A stretch of 64,000 nucleotides of DNA from assembly GCA_004296455.1 (NCBI GenBank), contig AP018280.1, positions 5,146,001-5,210,000 on the forward strand. The letters run 5' to 3'. Positions 9,864-18,898 of this stretch are shown one piece after another (the first letter of the stretch is position 1; every line of letters begins with the position of its first letter). This stretch comes from Calothrix sp. NIES-4101. GTDB lineage: Bacteria; Cyanobacteriota; Cyanobacteriia; Cyanobacteriales; Nostocaceae. The notes below the pieces were generated by a model, which made no database searches, was not told the origin of the DNA, and saw only the letters and a list, made by a program, of their open reading frames with translations. Position numbers and translations under genes: made by a program.

Positions 9864-11633
9864 ATGAAGCGAATTCAGGGTATTTTGCATATGACAACGA
9901 GAAACAGCAAACAGCAGCACTACCTCAAAACTATACTCAGTACTGTAAGTAGCAGCATTTTTTCCATACTAGCTAGCGCTACTCCCGGATTAAGTGCAAA
10001 TCGTATTGCTTTTTATTATCCTCCCCTGGGAGAATTTACAATTTCCGCAGATGATATTGAACTTTTTGCGAAGGAAGGGAAGATTACCGAAGATTTGGCA
10101 TTTTACATTAACCGTATTCCTAAAGCCCAAAGAAGCCAATTTCGCGAGCTACTAAATACTCGCTTTCAAGTTAATGCGACTTTAGTTTCACAGTTCACAT
10201 ATTCTCAATTAGGAAGCAAGGTAGTTGAGAGGTTAGGTACACTGTTACAAACAGAATCACGAGCCGGCAATTTCTTTGCTTTGCGTTCCGCTTTGATTTT
10301 ATCGGCAAATGACCCACAAGGTTTAAATATTGTTAATGTCATTCGTCGTTATCCTTCTAATACGGTTCGCTTGAATTTTAGCGAAATTCAGGGAATTACT
10401 AATGAATTGAACAGTTTGCTAAATAAACGTGATGTTGTCGTTGCTGAACTCAAAGAATTAACAGCGACTGAAGCCAGAAATCAGCTAAATACGAAGGCAA
10501 ACATCGATTTTGCTCAACTGCAAGATTTACGGATGCCTGGTGGTTTCAGTTGGCGAAAACAGCCAATAGTAATGAATGACTTGTTCCGTAAACGTGTGTT
10601 TGCAGTTGATATGTACATACCGCAAACACAGATACAAAGAGGTGAAATTGGACAAAAAATAAAACCACCGCTTCCATTAATTGTAATTTCTCATGGCGTT
10701 GCTGAAGACCGCGAAACTTTTGCTTATACTGCCCAACATCTTGCTAGTTACGGTTTTGCTGTTGCAGTTCTCGAACATCCGGGTAGTGATGCCACTAAGA
10801 TTCAGCAATATTTTTCCGGTTTGTCGAGTCCTCCCGAAGCACAGGAGTTGATTAATCGTCCTCTGGATATTAAGTTTTTACTGGATGAGTTACAAAGCAA
10901 TAAGAAGTCTTACGCTAGTTGGAAAGGATTATTGAATCTCAGTGAAGTAGGTATAATTGGACATTCCTATGGAGGATATACGAGTCTAGCTTTAGCTGGC
11001 GCAAACTTAGATTATACGGGTATTATCAAGAGTTGCAACCCGAATAAATCATTAAATTTATCAGTATTTTTACAGTGCCGCGCCAATGAATTATTACAAG
11101 AAAGAGTTGAGCTTCCTAATTTACAGGATTCACGAATTAAAGCAGTAATGGCGATTAATCCTTTAAATAGTGTTGTTTTAGGAAAGCAAGGATTAAGTAA
11201 AATTCAAATTCCGGTAATGTTGATGGGAGGTAGCCAGGATATCATTACACCTTTAGTCCCCGAACAGGTAATTCCCTTTACTTGGTTGCAAACGAAGAAT
11301 AAATACTTAGCGACTATTGAAAATGCAACCCATTTTTCGACTGCGGAAAAATTGGACAATTCTAAAGGTGTTTTACCTGTTCCGCCACAGTTAATTGGCC
11401 CTGATCCAGCGATCGCCCAAACCTATGTTAAATCACTTAGCATCGCTTTTTTCCAAACCCATTTACTTAAGCAACAACAGTATCAACCATACTTAAGTGC
11501 AACTTACAGTCAATATATTAGCCAAGCACCACTCAATTTAAGCTTTGTTCAGTCATTAACAGCAGAAGAGTTGCAAAAGATGATTGATGGGGAGTCGGGA
11601 AAACAGGACATTCGCAATTTACTCATACCTTAA
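9864..11633 (+). CDS. Exported alpha/beta hydrolase with N-terminal DUF1400-type domain
   Basis: 589 residues. A basic N-terminus and hydrophobic stretch (about 22-45, ending GLSANR) form a probable signal peptide. Residues 50-180 look like the cyanobacterial DUF1400 domain (IAFYYPPLGEFTISADDIELFAKEG). The alpha/beta hydrolase domain runs from about 235 to 500 with oxyanion region ISHGVAEDRE, nucleophile Ser368 in GHSYGG, likely acid Asp459 (GGSQDIITP) and His490 (ENATHFS). It is probably a periplasmic or envelope esterase or lipase; the substrate is unknown. A second ATG at 9891 is also possible. It converges with the next gene, 13 bp away. Confidence 0.87.
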   Translation: MKRIQGILHMTTRNSKQQHYLKTILSTVSSSIFSILASATPGLSANRIAFYYPPLGEFTISADDIELFAKEGKITEDLAFYINRIPKAQRSQFRELLNTRFQVNATLVSQFTYSQLGSKVVERLGTLLQTESRAGNFFALRSALILSANDPQGLNIVNVIRRYPSNTVRLNFSEIQGITNELNSLLNKRDVVVAELKELTATEARNQLNTKANIDFAQLQDLRMPGGFSWRKQPIVMNDLFRKRVFAVDMYIPQTQIQRGEIGQKIKPPLPLIVISHGVAEDRETFAYTAQHLASYGFAVAVLEHPGSDATKIQQYFSGLSSPPEAQELINRPLDIKFLLDELQSNKKSYASWKGLLNLSEVGIIGHSYGGYTSLALAGANLDYTGIIKSCNPNKSLNLSVFLQCRANELLQERVELPNLQDSRIKAVMAINPLNSVVLGKQGLSKIQIPVMLMGGSQDIITPLVPEQVIPFTWLQTKNKYLATIENATHFSTAEKLDNSKGVLPVPPQLIGPDPAIAQTYVKSLSIAFFQTHLLKQQQYQPYLSATYSQYISQAPLNLSFVQSLTAEELQKMIDGESGKQDIRNLLIP

Positions 11634-11646
11634 CTAAACGCCCTGA

Positions 11647-11994
11647 TTACATATCTTCTATCTCTAATCTGGCGGCAGTGATGGCATCAAAGGCAAACGC
11701 CACAATAATCGGCATCGGACATTTGAATAAGTAAGTTGAAATCACTGCTGCGATCGTACCTACTATCGCCGAAATTGACCAGAATCTCTCCTCAAATGTC
11801 ATACCCTTTTCGGTTTTAATAAATCTTAAAACTTGTTGAGGAATCGGTTCGGGCATAACTGCACCAGGTGGGAATGCCCAGTAATTATTGCACCGCTCAA
11901 TATACAAATCCGTCCAGCCATTTTCTTGGCACCAATCCTCAATCCATTGCTCGTGATAATGCTTCATCGCTGTGCGGGGTTTTAGGCTTCGCAT
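11647..11994 (-). CDS. Small membrane protein of unknown function
   Basis: 115 residues. The N-terminal half is soluble with WCQENGW and CNNYWAFPPGAVMPEPIP. One or two hydrophobic segments lie at about 70-105 (SISAIVGTIAAVISTYLF and PMPIIVAFAFDAITA). The N-terminal pattern resembles uncharacterised cyanobacterial proteins. The start could also be the internal Met at residue 10. No family with a known role was recognised. Confidence 0.65.
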   Translation of the reverse strand: MRSLKPRTAMKHYHEQWIEDWCQENGWTDLYIERCNNYWAFPPGAVMPEPIPQQVLRFIKTEKGMTFEERFWSISAIVGTIAAVISTYLFKCPMPIIVAFAFDAITAARLEIEDM

Positions 11995-12990
11995 GATTGT
12001 TGTTAATGAATGAATATAAATGTTTCAATAGCTTTCTGACAAGTCAATTAAGAACGCTGGTTAACAATAATTTTGAATTACATTTTTCAAGCATTGTTAA
12101 CTTATATTAAGCATTCTTTCAAAACCTGAGAGTCATTTCAGACGGGGTTTGACCAATCCTTGAATATCACCAGACTAACAGCAAATAAGCTTTGCTTATC
12201 TGAAAAGAAAATAAACTTTACCTTGGAATTTTCATCTCAATATTTTGCAACATTCTTTCCAGTAATAGCTAAAAAAATATAAATTAATTATGTATTTACT
12301 TGATTTATTAATAATCCTCCTAGAGGAATAATGAAGAAAAATAATAATTTAGCAATCATGAGAATAATTATAAGAAATAATACCTAAAAAGATGTTTGTA
12401 AATCAAGTGGAATCAAGACCATTTATAAAGTAAATATTAAGCTGAATCTTATAGGCAAAAGCCTAGTGATTTGCCAAGCTAATATTGACGAGTTGAAATT
12501 GAGCCAGGGCATTTTATCCCGACAAATTTGCTTTGTTGGACTACTAGTTTCTCAACAACCAAGTACGATTCTGCTAGATACTTAAATCCCAGCACCTAAG
12601 TTTATTGAGTCTTCAGTTTGAGTTTAGAAATAGCCGATTAAGCAAGGATGAAGAGGAAATAACTTCAACGCCAGCAATTTTTCAATAACACTAAAAATAC
12701 CTATAGAAATAAGATTTTTCGGGCTGCCAATACATGCATGTGATTCGTATTGATACAGGCTGTTCCCAGAATTGCAAATCCCTGTCTATCCTGCGACTCT
12801 GAGACTTGATATTGTCTTCGCCTCCATATCTGCGGAGACTAAAATTAGGCTGAAATCAAAAATACATTACATAATACTTCCGAAATCACATCTAGATTGC
12901 GACATCACCCACAATGGTGAGTAATATCACTCCTTTACGATAAGCTTAAAAAATAGATTGAAACATCAAACCCTCACATGGCGACTTGAT
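11995..12990. other. Long AT-rich spacer
   Basis: Nearly 1 kb without a supported gene on either strand and with no tRNA or clear terminator. It includes small palindromes such as CTCCATATCTGCGGAG near 12820. It may hold regulatory RNA or promoters for the flanking genes, but nothing specific can be claimed. Confidence 0.4.
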
Positions 12991-13494
12991 ATGTTTTTGA
13001 GGCTACTAGCAGCATTGATTTTGGTAATTTTAGTTAATATAGTTTCTTTCATTTGTCCAACTGTCACCGCATATGCAGATTGGACACATCCTTTATCATT
13101 TAGTAATGCAGAATTAACAAGAAAAGACTTTTCGGGGCAGGAATTACAAGCATCTGAGTTTTCTAATGCCAATATGGAGTTTACCAACTTTCAAGATGCT
13201 GACTTGCGGGGTGCTGTCATGAGCGCTTCGGTAATGACAAAAGCGAACTTACATGGAGCCAATCTATCGAATGCGATGGTAGATCGGGTAAACTTAACAG
13301 GGGCGGATTTAAGTGACGCAATTTTCCAAGAAACGCTATTGCTGTATGCGACTCTCGCAGATGTAAATATCGAAGGTGCTGATTTTACTGATGCAATATT
13401 GGATGGATTGCAGGTAAAAGAATTGTGCGTCAAAGCAAGTGGTGTGAATTCGCAAACAGGTGTTCAAACTCGTGATTCACTAGGGTGCAGATGA
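12991..13494 (+). CDS. Thylakoid-lumen/periplasm-type pentapeptide-repeat protein
   Basis: About 167 residues from the ATG at 12991; a TTG at 12958 would add 11 residues, and neither has a good ribosome binding site. A hydrophobic signal segment ends at TAYA before DWTHPL. Then come about 18 A(D/N)LxX-type pentapeptides (FSNANMEFTNFQDADLRGA, ANLHGANLSNAMVDRVNL), which fold as a right-handed quadrilateral beta-helix. The C-terminal pair of cysteines (LCVKAS and LGCR) may form a disulfide. Lumenal homologues occur in cyanobacteria and chloroplasts; the molecular role is unknown. Its stop overlaps the purK start by 4 bp (ATGA). Confidence 0.85.
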   Translation: MFLRLLAALILVILVNIVSFICPTVTAYADWTHPLSFSNAELTRKDFSGQELQASEFSNANMEFTNFQDADLRGAVMSASVMTKANLHGANLSNAMVDRVNLTGADLSDAIFQETLLLYATLADVNIEGADFTDAILDGLQVKELCVKASGVNSQTGVQTRDSLGCR

Positions 13495-14705
13495 AACGTG
13501 TTGGTGTAATTGGTGGTGGACAATTAGCTTGGATGATGGGAAGTGCAGCGAAAAAGCTAGGTATCGAACTAGTTGTACAAACTCCAAGTGCAGACGATCC
13601 CGCAGTGATTTTAGCAAAACAACAACATCCTCTTGATTCCACAATATTGAGTAGCATGTCCAGTTTCTTTGTGCAAGCGCGTGTAGATGATGCGATCGCA
13701 ACTGGAGAACTGGCGAAAAAGAGCGATGTGATTACGTTTGAAAATGAATTTGTCGATTTAGAAGCATTATCCGGTTTAGCAGAACGGGGAGTGTGTTTTC
13801 GTCCTCGTTTGGAAGCGCTTGCGCCACTATTAGATAAGTATCATCAGCGTTGCTACCTGCGGGATATTGGTATCCCAGTTCCCAAATTTGTGGCTTTAGA
13901 TTTACCAAAAGATGCTAGTGACGAATATAAGTTCGGCAAATTTGGTTTTCCTGTTGTCCTCAAAGCCCGTCGCCACGCTTACGATGGACAAGGGACTTAC
14001 ATAATTAAAGATATTCAACACCTACAAGCAACTCTCAAAGAAATTGACAGTGGACGCTTCAAAACCAGCCATGTGGAATTTTTGCTCGAAGAATTTATCC
14101 CATTTACCCGTGAACTCGCAGTCATTGCTGCACGTTCGGTAAATGGTGAAGTTGTCAACTATCCAGTGGTAGAAACTCAACAAAAAGAACAAGTTTGTCG
14201 TCGAGCGATCGCACCTGCTGATATTTCACCCCAAGTCACAGCCAGCATCGAGAATATTTCCCGAACTTTACTCAACAGCCTCGATGTTGTGGGCGTATTT
14301 GGGATAGAACTCTTCCTAACGGCAGATGACAAGGTGCTCGTGAATGAAATTGCTCCCCGTACCCATAACTCCGGGCATTTTTCCCTTGATGCTTGTCAAA
14401 CTTCGCAATTTGAACAGCAGTTACGGGCAGTCTGTGGGCTACCCCTGGGAAACCCAGCCTTGATTTGTCCGGGTGCAGTGATGGTAAATCTTCTAGGATA
14501 CGAACAAGGAACCAGCGACTACCAAGAAAAACGCCAGCGTATCGCAGCCCTCAAAAACGCCCGTCTCCACTGGTACGGTAAATCCGAATCACGTCCCGGT
14601 CGCAAATTGGGACATGTCACGATACTATTAGATAACTCCAATCGTAATCATGCGATCGAAGTAGCACAGCAAGTAGAATCAATCTGGTATCCAAATCAAA
14701 CCTGA
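13491..14705 (+). CDS. purK: 5-(carboxyamino)imidazole ribonucleotide synthase
   Basis: 404 residues of the ATP-grasp family. It opens with KRVGVIGGGQLAWMM, the PurK N-terminal dinucleotide-like loop. The ATP-grasp core follows (VVLKARRHAYDGQGTYIIK, then EEFIPFTRELAVIAARS), with the metal-site segment VNEIAPRTHNSGHFSLDAC. It converts AIR plus ATP and bicarbonate to N5-CAIR in purine synthesis; purE is not in the window. The ATG at 13491 overlaps the preceding stop as ATGA, suggesting translational coupling to the pentapeptide gene, an unusual operon partner. Confidence 0.97.
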   Translation: MKRVGVIGGGQLAWMMGSAAKKLGIELVVQTPSADDPAVILAKQQHPLDSTILSSMSSFFVQARVDDAIATGELAKKSDVITFENEFVDLEALSGLAERGVCFRPRLEALAPLLDKYHQRCYLRDIGIPVPKFVALDLPKDASDEYKFGKFGFPVVLKARRHAYDGQGTYIIKDIQHLQATLKEIDSGRFKTSHVEFLLEEFIPFTRELAVIAARSVNGEVVNYPVVETQQKEQVCRRAIAPADISPQVTASIENISRTLLNSLDVVGVFGIELFLTADDKVLVNEIAPRTHNSGHFSLDACQTSQFEQQLRAVCGLPLGNPALICPGAVMVNLLGYEQGTSDYQEKRQRIAALKNARLHWYGKSESRPGRKLGHVTILLDNSNRNHAIEVAQQVESIWYPNQT

Positions 14706-14802
14706 AAAAATTCTCTCCTTGAAACTGCCAACATAATTTTTGAAGGTTATAATGTGTTTATTGCGCTGCAACGTTGGTGACTGCCATCAAGTTTTTTGAT
14801 CT

Positions 14803-14943
14803 ATGTCTTTAAGAAAATGGGAGTTAATTGTACTTTGTGGCAGTATACCGGGCTTAGTACTCGGAAACTTTAAACGAAGCGAAAGATTCCCACCCTGGTT
14901 TATCCAGGTCAAAAACTTAGGTAAAACGGCGTTGCGGTCATAA
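14803..14943 (+). CDS. Possible small ORF (46 residues)
   Basis: An ATG-started frame downstream of purK, with a hydrophobic LIVLCGSIPGLVLGNF segment and a basic tail. It ends shortly before the hairpin at 14959. There is no clear ribosome binding site and no recognised family. It may be real or chance. Confidence 0.25.
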   Translation: MSLRKWELIVLCGSIPGLVLGNFKRSERFPPWFIQVKNLGKTALRS

Positions 14944-14958
14944 AAATAATCTAACTAG

Positions 14959-15000
14959 ATATCCCCGATTTGTTGAATCAGTCGGGGATATTTAGCTTTT
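14959..15000 (+). terminator. Rho-independent terminator-like hairpin after purK
   Basis: A perfect 10-bp stem, ATATCCCCGA at 14959-14968 with TCGGGGATAT at 14982-14991, a 13-nt loop, then TTAGCTTTT. It is well placed to end transcription from the pentapeptide-purK unit. Confidence 0.65.
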
Positions 15001-15054
15001 GCTAGTCTCATCAAGCATTTTATAGAGTCAATAACGTGAGTTGAAGAATCGGAA

Positions 15055-15618
15055 TCAATCGGGTGAATAGTTAGTTCCCACCACTTTGCCATCCTTGAAA
15101 TAAACAGTCACCCATTCAGCATCGTAATCACCATTAGTTAGGTCAAGAATATAATGTAAATTCTGGTCAGGTGTAGCTAAAAACTTCTTCCTGTTAAGTC
15201 TATGAAGTTCTGCATCATTAGCGTCCTCATTTCTTAGTCTCCATTCCGGTTGACGGAACCTTCCCCCTTTTGGAAAACGCTTGTTAAATAAGCCTTGAAC
15301 CTCCTCAATTGTCATACCATTTTTAATATCCAGATAAAACTTGGTGAAAGGTTTTACAGGAGTGAGAGTTAAAAAGTGCAGAGCTAATAGACTGATATTG
15401 AAACCGAAGAAAAGCCACAATTCTTGTTTCCGCCGATATTGTACGTATACTGGCAAGAGTAAGATTAAGGCTAAAACAGCCATAAATAAGTAAAATTGCC
15501 AGGTCAAGGAAGCAGCCAATTCATAGTCCAGGAAAAATCCCAACAAAAATAAGGCTACTAAAAAAACAACCTCGACAATGAGTTCGATCGCTTTTGAATG
15601 ACGCTGGATATATTTCAT
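15055..15618 (-). CDS. Membrane protein with C-terminal BamE/SmpA-like segment
   Basis: 187 residues. Three hydrophobic segments (about 12-32, 38-58 and 68-88) are followed by a soluble domain. That domain has NGMTIEEVQGLFNKRFPKGG, the helix pattern of SmpA/OmlA-like lipid-anchored domains, and ends in a beta-rich YDAEWVTVYFKDGKVVGTNY. That last feature is typical of small beta domains in which the strand ends with a GKV turn. It is probably an inner-membrane protein; its function is unknown. Confidence 0.7.
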   Translation of the reverse strand: MKYIQRHSKAIELIVEVVFLVALFLLGFFLDYELAASLTWQFYLFMAVLALILLLPVYVQYRRKQELWLFFGFNISLLALHFLTLTPVKPFTKFYLDIKNGMTIEEVQGLFNKRFPKGGRFRQPEWRLRNEDANDAELHRLNRKKFLATPDQNLHYILDLTNGDYDAEWVTVYFKDGKVVGTNYSPD

Positions 15619-16022
15619 TTCACAGTATCTTGTGTTTTCTGAGTGGAAATAATACCTCAGTATATGGCAACATCAGCAGCAAAACGATACCGGCAAGTAG
15701 TAAGTGTTTTATTTGGCATACATTTGACATATATTTTTGAGATAGTCATTCACTGCACTCCATTACTGCTTACCTGCGTCACAAAGTTTTGTCAATCAGT
15801 GTTACTAAGGTTTTGTGTGTGCGATCGCTTTCTCGAACTCAACGTTAAAAGACGACACATCAATCTCCGCATTCGCCCCTATGAATCAATAGCTTCTTTT
15901 TGATAATTGCTATAACTCTCTCCCTGTGTAAAAATATGTCTCCCGGAATAACTGACTATGATGACGTAAAGTTGGATAATTCCTTTTTGTATGCTTACGC
16001 AGTTGTTTCTGGAGTCTAGTTG
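15619..16022. other. Spacer between divergent genes
   Basis: No supported gene. An 86-codon plus-strand frame at 15643-15903 has poor composition and no ribosome binding site. Promoters for the divergent membrane-protein and uppP genes should lie here. Confidence 0.4.
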
Positions 16023-16916
16023 ATGGGGATAACATTTTTCGCGAGTGAACTTTCACACCACTTAATGCAAACGACTGGTAGCGTCACTGCAAGCGAACCA
16101 AGTTTGATTGTCAAAGTTTTCCAAGGCTTTATTTTGGGTATAGTCCAGGGGATTACGGAGTTTTTACCCATTAGCAGCACGGCACATCTAATTATATTTC
16201 GGGATATTTTACATTGGGATGCATGGAAGAAGGAAGCTGTTGATGGGATTCAGCTTGGTAGTGTATTTGCGGTATTAATGTATTTTTGGAGCGATATTCG
16301 TAACATTTTGGAAGGTGCTTTCTTAGCCTTTCAACGCCAAGAATGGCAACGATACGAATGGAAAATGTTTCTGGGGATTGCGATTGGGGCATTACCTGCG
16401 CTCTTAGGTGGTTTAGTATTAAAAATTTTCAAAGTCGAGTTAGAAAGTCCGTTGATGATAGCTAGTATGTCAATTGTGATGGCGACGCTGTTGGGCTTGG
16501 CTGAAAAATTTGGTTCCCGCAAGCGGGGATTTGAAGAAGTAGATATTAAAGATGGAATTATTGTTGGTTTGGGACAGATGATAGCACTGCTACCGGGTGC
16601 TTCCCGTTCTGGTTCGACGCTGACAACTGGTTTATTTATTGGTTTACAAAGACAGACGGCGGCAAGATTTTCGTTTTTGTTGGGTTTACCGACATTGGCT
16701 ATTGCGACTTTGGTACAAGCTAAAGATGTTCTCAATGTTGAGGGGATGTTTTTACCTCTGACAATTGGCATTTTGTCAACGTTTATATTTTCTTATTTAT
16801 CAATTGCTTGGTTACTCAAATTCTTGCAAAGACACAGTAATTGGGTATTTGTCTGGTATCGTCTGGCATTTGGGATGGCAATTTTAATTGCGATTTCACA
16901 AAGAGCATTTAATTAA
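16023..16916 (+). CDS. uppP: Undecaprenyl-diphosphatase
   Basis: 297 residues from the ATG at 16023; a TTG immediately before it is also in frame. It is a polytopic membrane protein with both BacA/UppP signatures: QGITEFLPISSTAH near residues 43-55 and LPGASRSGSTLTTGLF near 190-206. The conserved Glu and the Arg-Ser pair form the active site facing the periplasm. It dephosphorylates undecaprenyl diphosphate to recycle the lipid carrier for peptidoglycan and polysaccharides. The N-terminal extension of about 30 residues is longer than in E. coli. Confidence 0.96.
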   Translation: MGITFFASELSHHLMQTTGSVTASEPSLIVKVFQGFILGIVQGITEFLPISSTAHLIIFRDILHWDAWKKEAVDGIQLGSVFAVLMYFWSDIRNILEGAFLAFQRQEWQRYEWKMFLGIAIGALPALLGGLVLKIFKVELESPLMIASMSIVMATLLGLAEKFGSRKRGFEEVDIKDGIIVGLGQMIALLPGASRSGSTLTTGLFIGLQRQTAARFSFLLGLPTLAIATLVQAKDVLNVEGMFLPLTIGILSTFIFSYLSIAWLLKFLQRHSNWVFVWYRLAFGMAILIAISQRAFN

Positions 16917-17049
16917 TCGCTGATTGAAGATAGGGCATGGGTCATGGAGCAATAGATACTAACATAGTAGTTGGTTGGTAATTGGTAGTTAGCCAGCATC
17001 TCAGTAGCTTCTTCCCTTTACCTTTTACTCTTTACCCTGCATCCGTTCT

Positions 17050-18390
17050 ATGTCTATCCTTCCTGCCCGTATCACAAAAGTATTATCTGATTCGATAGCT
17101 GCCGAAATTGGGTTTGATGTTGGTGATGCGATCGTGAGTATCAATGGTAGTCAACCCCGTGATTTAATTGATTATAGATTTTTATGTGCAGATGAATTTT
17201 TGGAACTAGAAGTTTTAGATACATCGGGGAAGACACATCACGTCGAAATTGAAAAAGACTACGATGAGGATTTAGGGCTGGAGTTTGAAACCGCACTTTT
17301 CGATAATTTAATTCAATGTAATAACAAATGCCCTTTTTGTTTTATCGATCAACAACCACCTGGTAAACGCGACAGTTTATATTTTAAAGATGACGATTAC
17401 CGTCTCAGCTTTCTTTACGGTTCCTATCTCACTCTCACTAACTTGACTGCACGAGAATGGCAGCGTATTGAAGCAATGCGACTATCTCCTCTTTACGTCT
17501 CAGTACATGCCACGGAACCTGATGTCAGAATTAGATTGCTCAAAAATCAACGCGCTGGGGAAATATTAGAGCAAATTAAATGGTTTCAGGAGCGAAGGCT
17601 ACAAATACACGCACAAGTAGTGTTGTGCCCTGGGATAAATGACGGCAAACATTTGGAACAAACAATTAGAGACCTAGCCTCATTTTATACTGAAGAATTG
17701 CCGACTGTGACATCCGTAGCGGTGGTTCCCGTTGGTTTAACGCGATTCCGCCCCAAAGAAGATGAGTTAATACCCGTTACTCCGGAGAAAGCAAAAGAAG
17801 TAATTATCCAGGTACAGCATCTACAGCAGGAATTTCGTCAAAAATTCGGTTATCCGGTTGTTTGGTTAGCAGATGAATGGTTTTTAATTGCTGGTGAAGA
17901 ATTGCCATGTGAAGCTGACTATGGAGATTATCCGCAAATTGATAATGGTGTTGGCTCAATTCGCTTGTTCCTCAAAGAATTTGAAGCGATCGCAGATCAA
18001 TTATTACCATCAAAATTACCCGCAAAAGTACCAGGTCGAAAGTTTACTTGGGTAGTGGGAAATGCTGTAGAACTGGCATTTCAACCAATTTTGCAGCGTT
18101 TAAACTCAGTTGCCGGATTGGCTGTGGAGATGCGGGCATTGTCAAGCGACTATTGGGGACAAAATATTAGTGTGACTGGATTATTAACAGGACATGATTT
18201 GTTATTGAAATTGCCGGGGCAAGATTTTGGTGATGGCATTTTATTACCAAGTGTAATGCTCAAACACGGTGAATTGCTGTTTTTGGATGACTTGAGCGTT
18301 GAGGAAGTCGCAACTCGATTGGGTACAAAAATTATTCCAGTAGCGGGTGTAGAAGAGTTAATCAACACCTGTATTCGTGAAGATGGTTAG
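17050..18390 (+). CDS. PDZ/radical-SAM/DUF512 cyanobacterial FeS protein
   Basis: 446 residues. The N-terminal PDZ-like domain (about 5-70) has the SDSIAAEIGFDVGDAIVSINGS motif. A radical-SAM-type cluster motif Cys90-x3-Cys94-x2-Cys97 (CNNKCPFC) follows, with FIDQQPPGKRDSLYFKDDDYRLSFLYG. The C-terminal part from about 290 is DUF512-like (VVGNAVELAFQPIL, SVTGLLTGHDLL). This matches the cyanobacteria-specific putative FeS oxidoreductase family with this domain order. The reaction is unknown. Confidence 0.9.
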   Translation: MSILPARITKVLSDSIAAEIGFDVGDAIVSINGSQPRDLIDYRFLCADEFLELEVLDTSGKTHHVEIEKDYDEDLGLEFETALFDNLIQCNNKCPFCFIDQQPPGKRDSLYFKDDDYRLSFLYGSYLTLTNLTAREWQRIEAMRLSPLYVSVHATEPDVRIRLLKNQRAGEILEQIKWFQERRLQIHAQVVLCPGINDGKHLEQTIRDLASFYTEELPTVTSVAVVPVGLTRFRPKEDELIPVTPEKAKEVIIQVQHLQQEFRQKFGYPVVWLADEWFLIAGEELPCEADYGDYPQIDNGVGSIRLFLKEFEAIADQLLPSKLPAKVPGRKFTWVVGNAVELAFQPILQRLNSVAGLAVEMRALSSDYWGQNISVTGLLTGHDLLLKLPGQDFGDGILLPSVMLKHGELLFLDDLSVEEVATRLGTKIIPVAGVEELINTCIREDG

Positions 18391-18898
18391 ATATTGAGTA
18401 TAGATATTTAGTAATTGGCGATTTCTGGAAAACTTTCATGAATTTCTTGATTATTACCGATGATTGCCATTTTTAAAATTTATACTTTGTTGACATATTT
18501 CAGTAAATATACAGCACTTTGTACTCAGTAAATTCAGTAAAATATATGGGTTGGAAAACATTTATATAAAATCTTTTTACTTCTGTAGATTGCTGTTATA
18601 GATAAGTATAAACATTCACTCAGTTTAAGCCTTATAGCAACCTCAAGTAGAAGAAATGCATCTACTGTATTGTAGTTTATTCTGATTTTTTGTATTTTCG
18701 GTTCTTCAATACTGTCAAATTCTGACACATTGCTGTATTCTTAAGTTCAGGATGCAGATGATAATTTTTGATAATTTTATGTGGTTGATTACTAGTAATT
18801 AGTCACTAGTAAGTCATGGCTAATAAATAATAAAGAACAAATCAAAAAGAAATAATTAGTATTTATCACTAGCGACTATTCGCACAAGGAGGAAAGGC
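18391..18898. other. Spacer upstream of the GHL10 gene
   Basis: AT-rich, with no gene supported. It ends in a strong Shine-Dalgarno AAGGAGG at 18886-18892, six bases before the TTG start at 18899. Confidence 0.5.

Noticed and set aside
15643-15903. 86-codon plus-strand frame
   Set aside because: No ribosome binding site, odd composition and no recognisable motifs; in a divergent promoter region.
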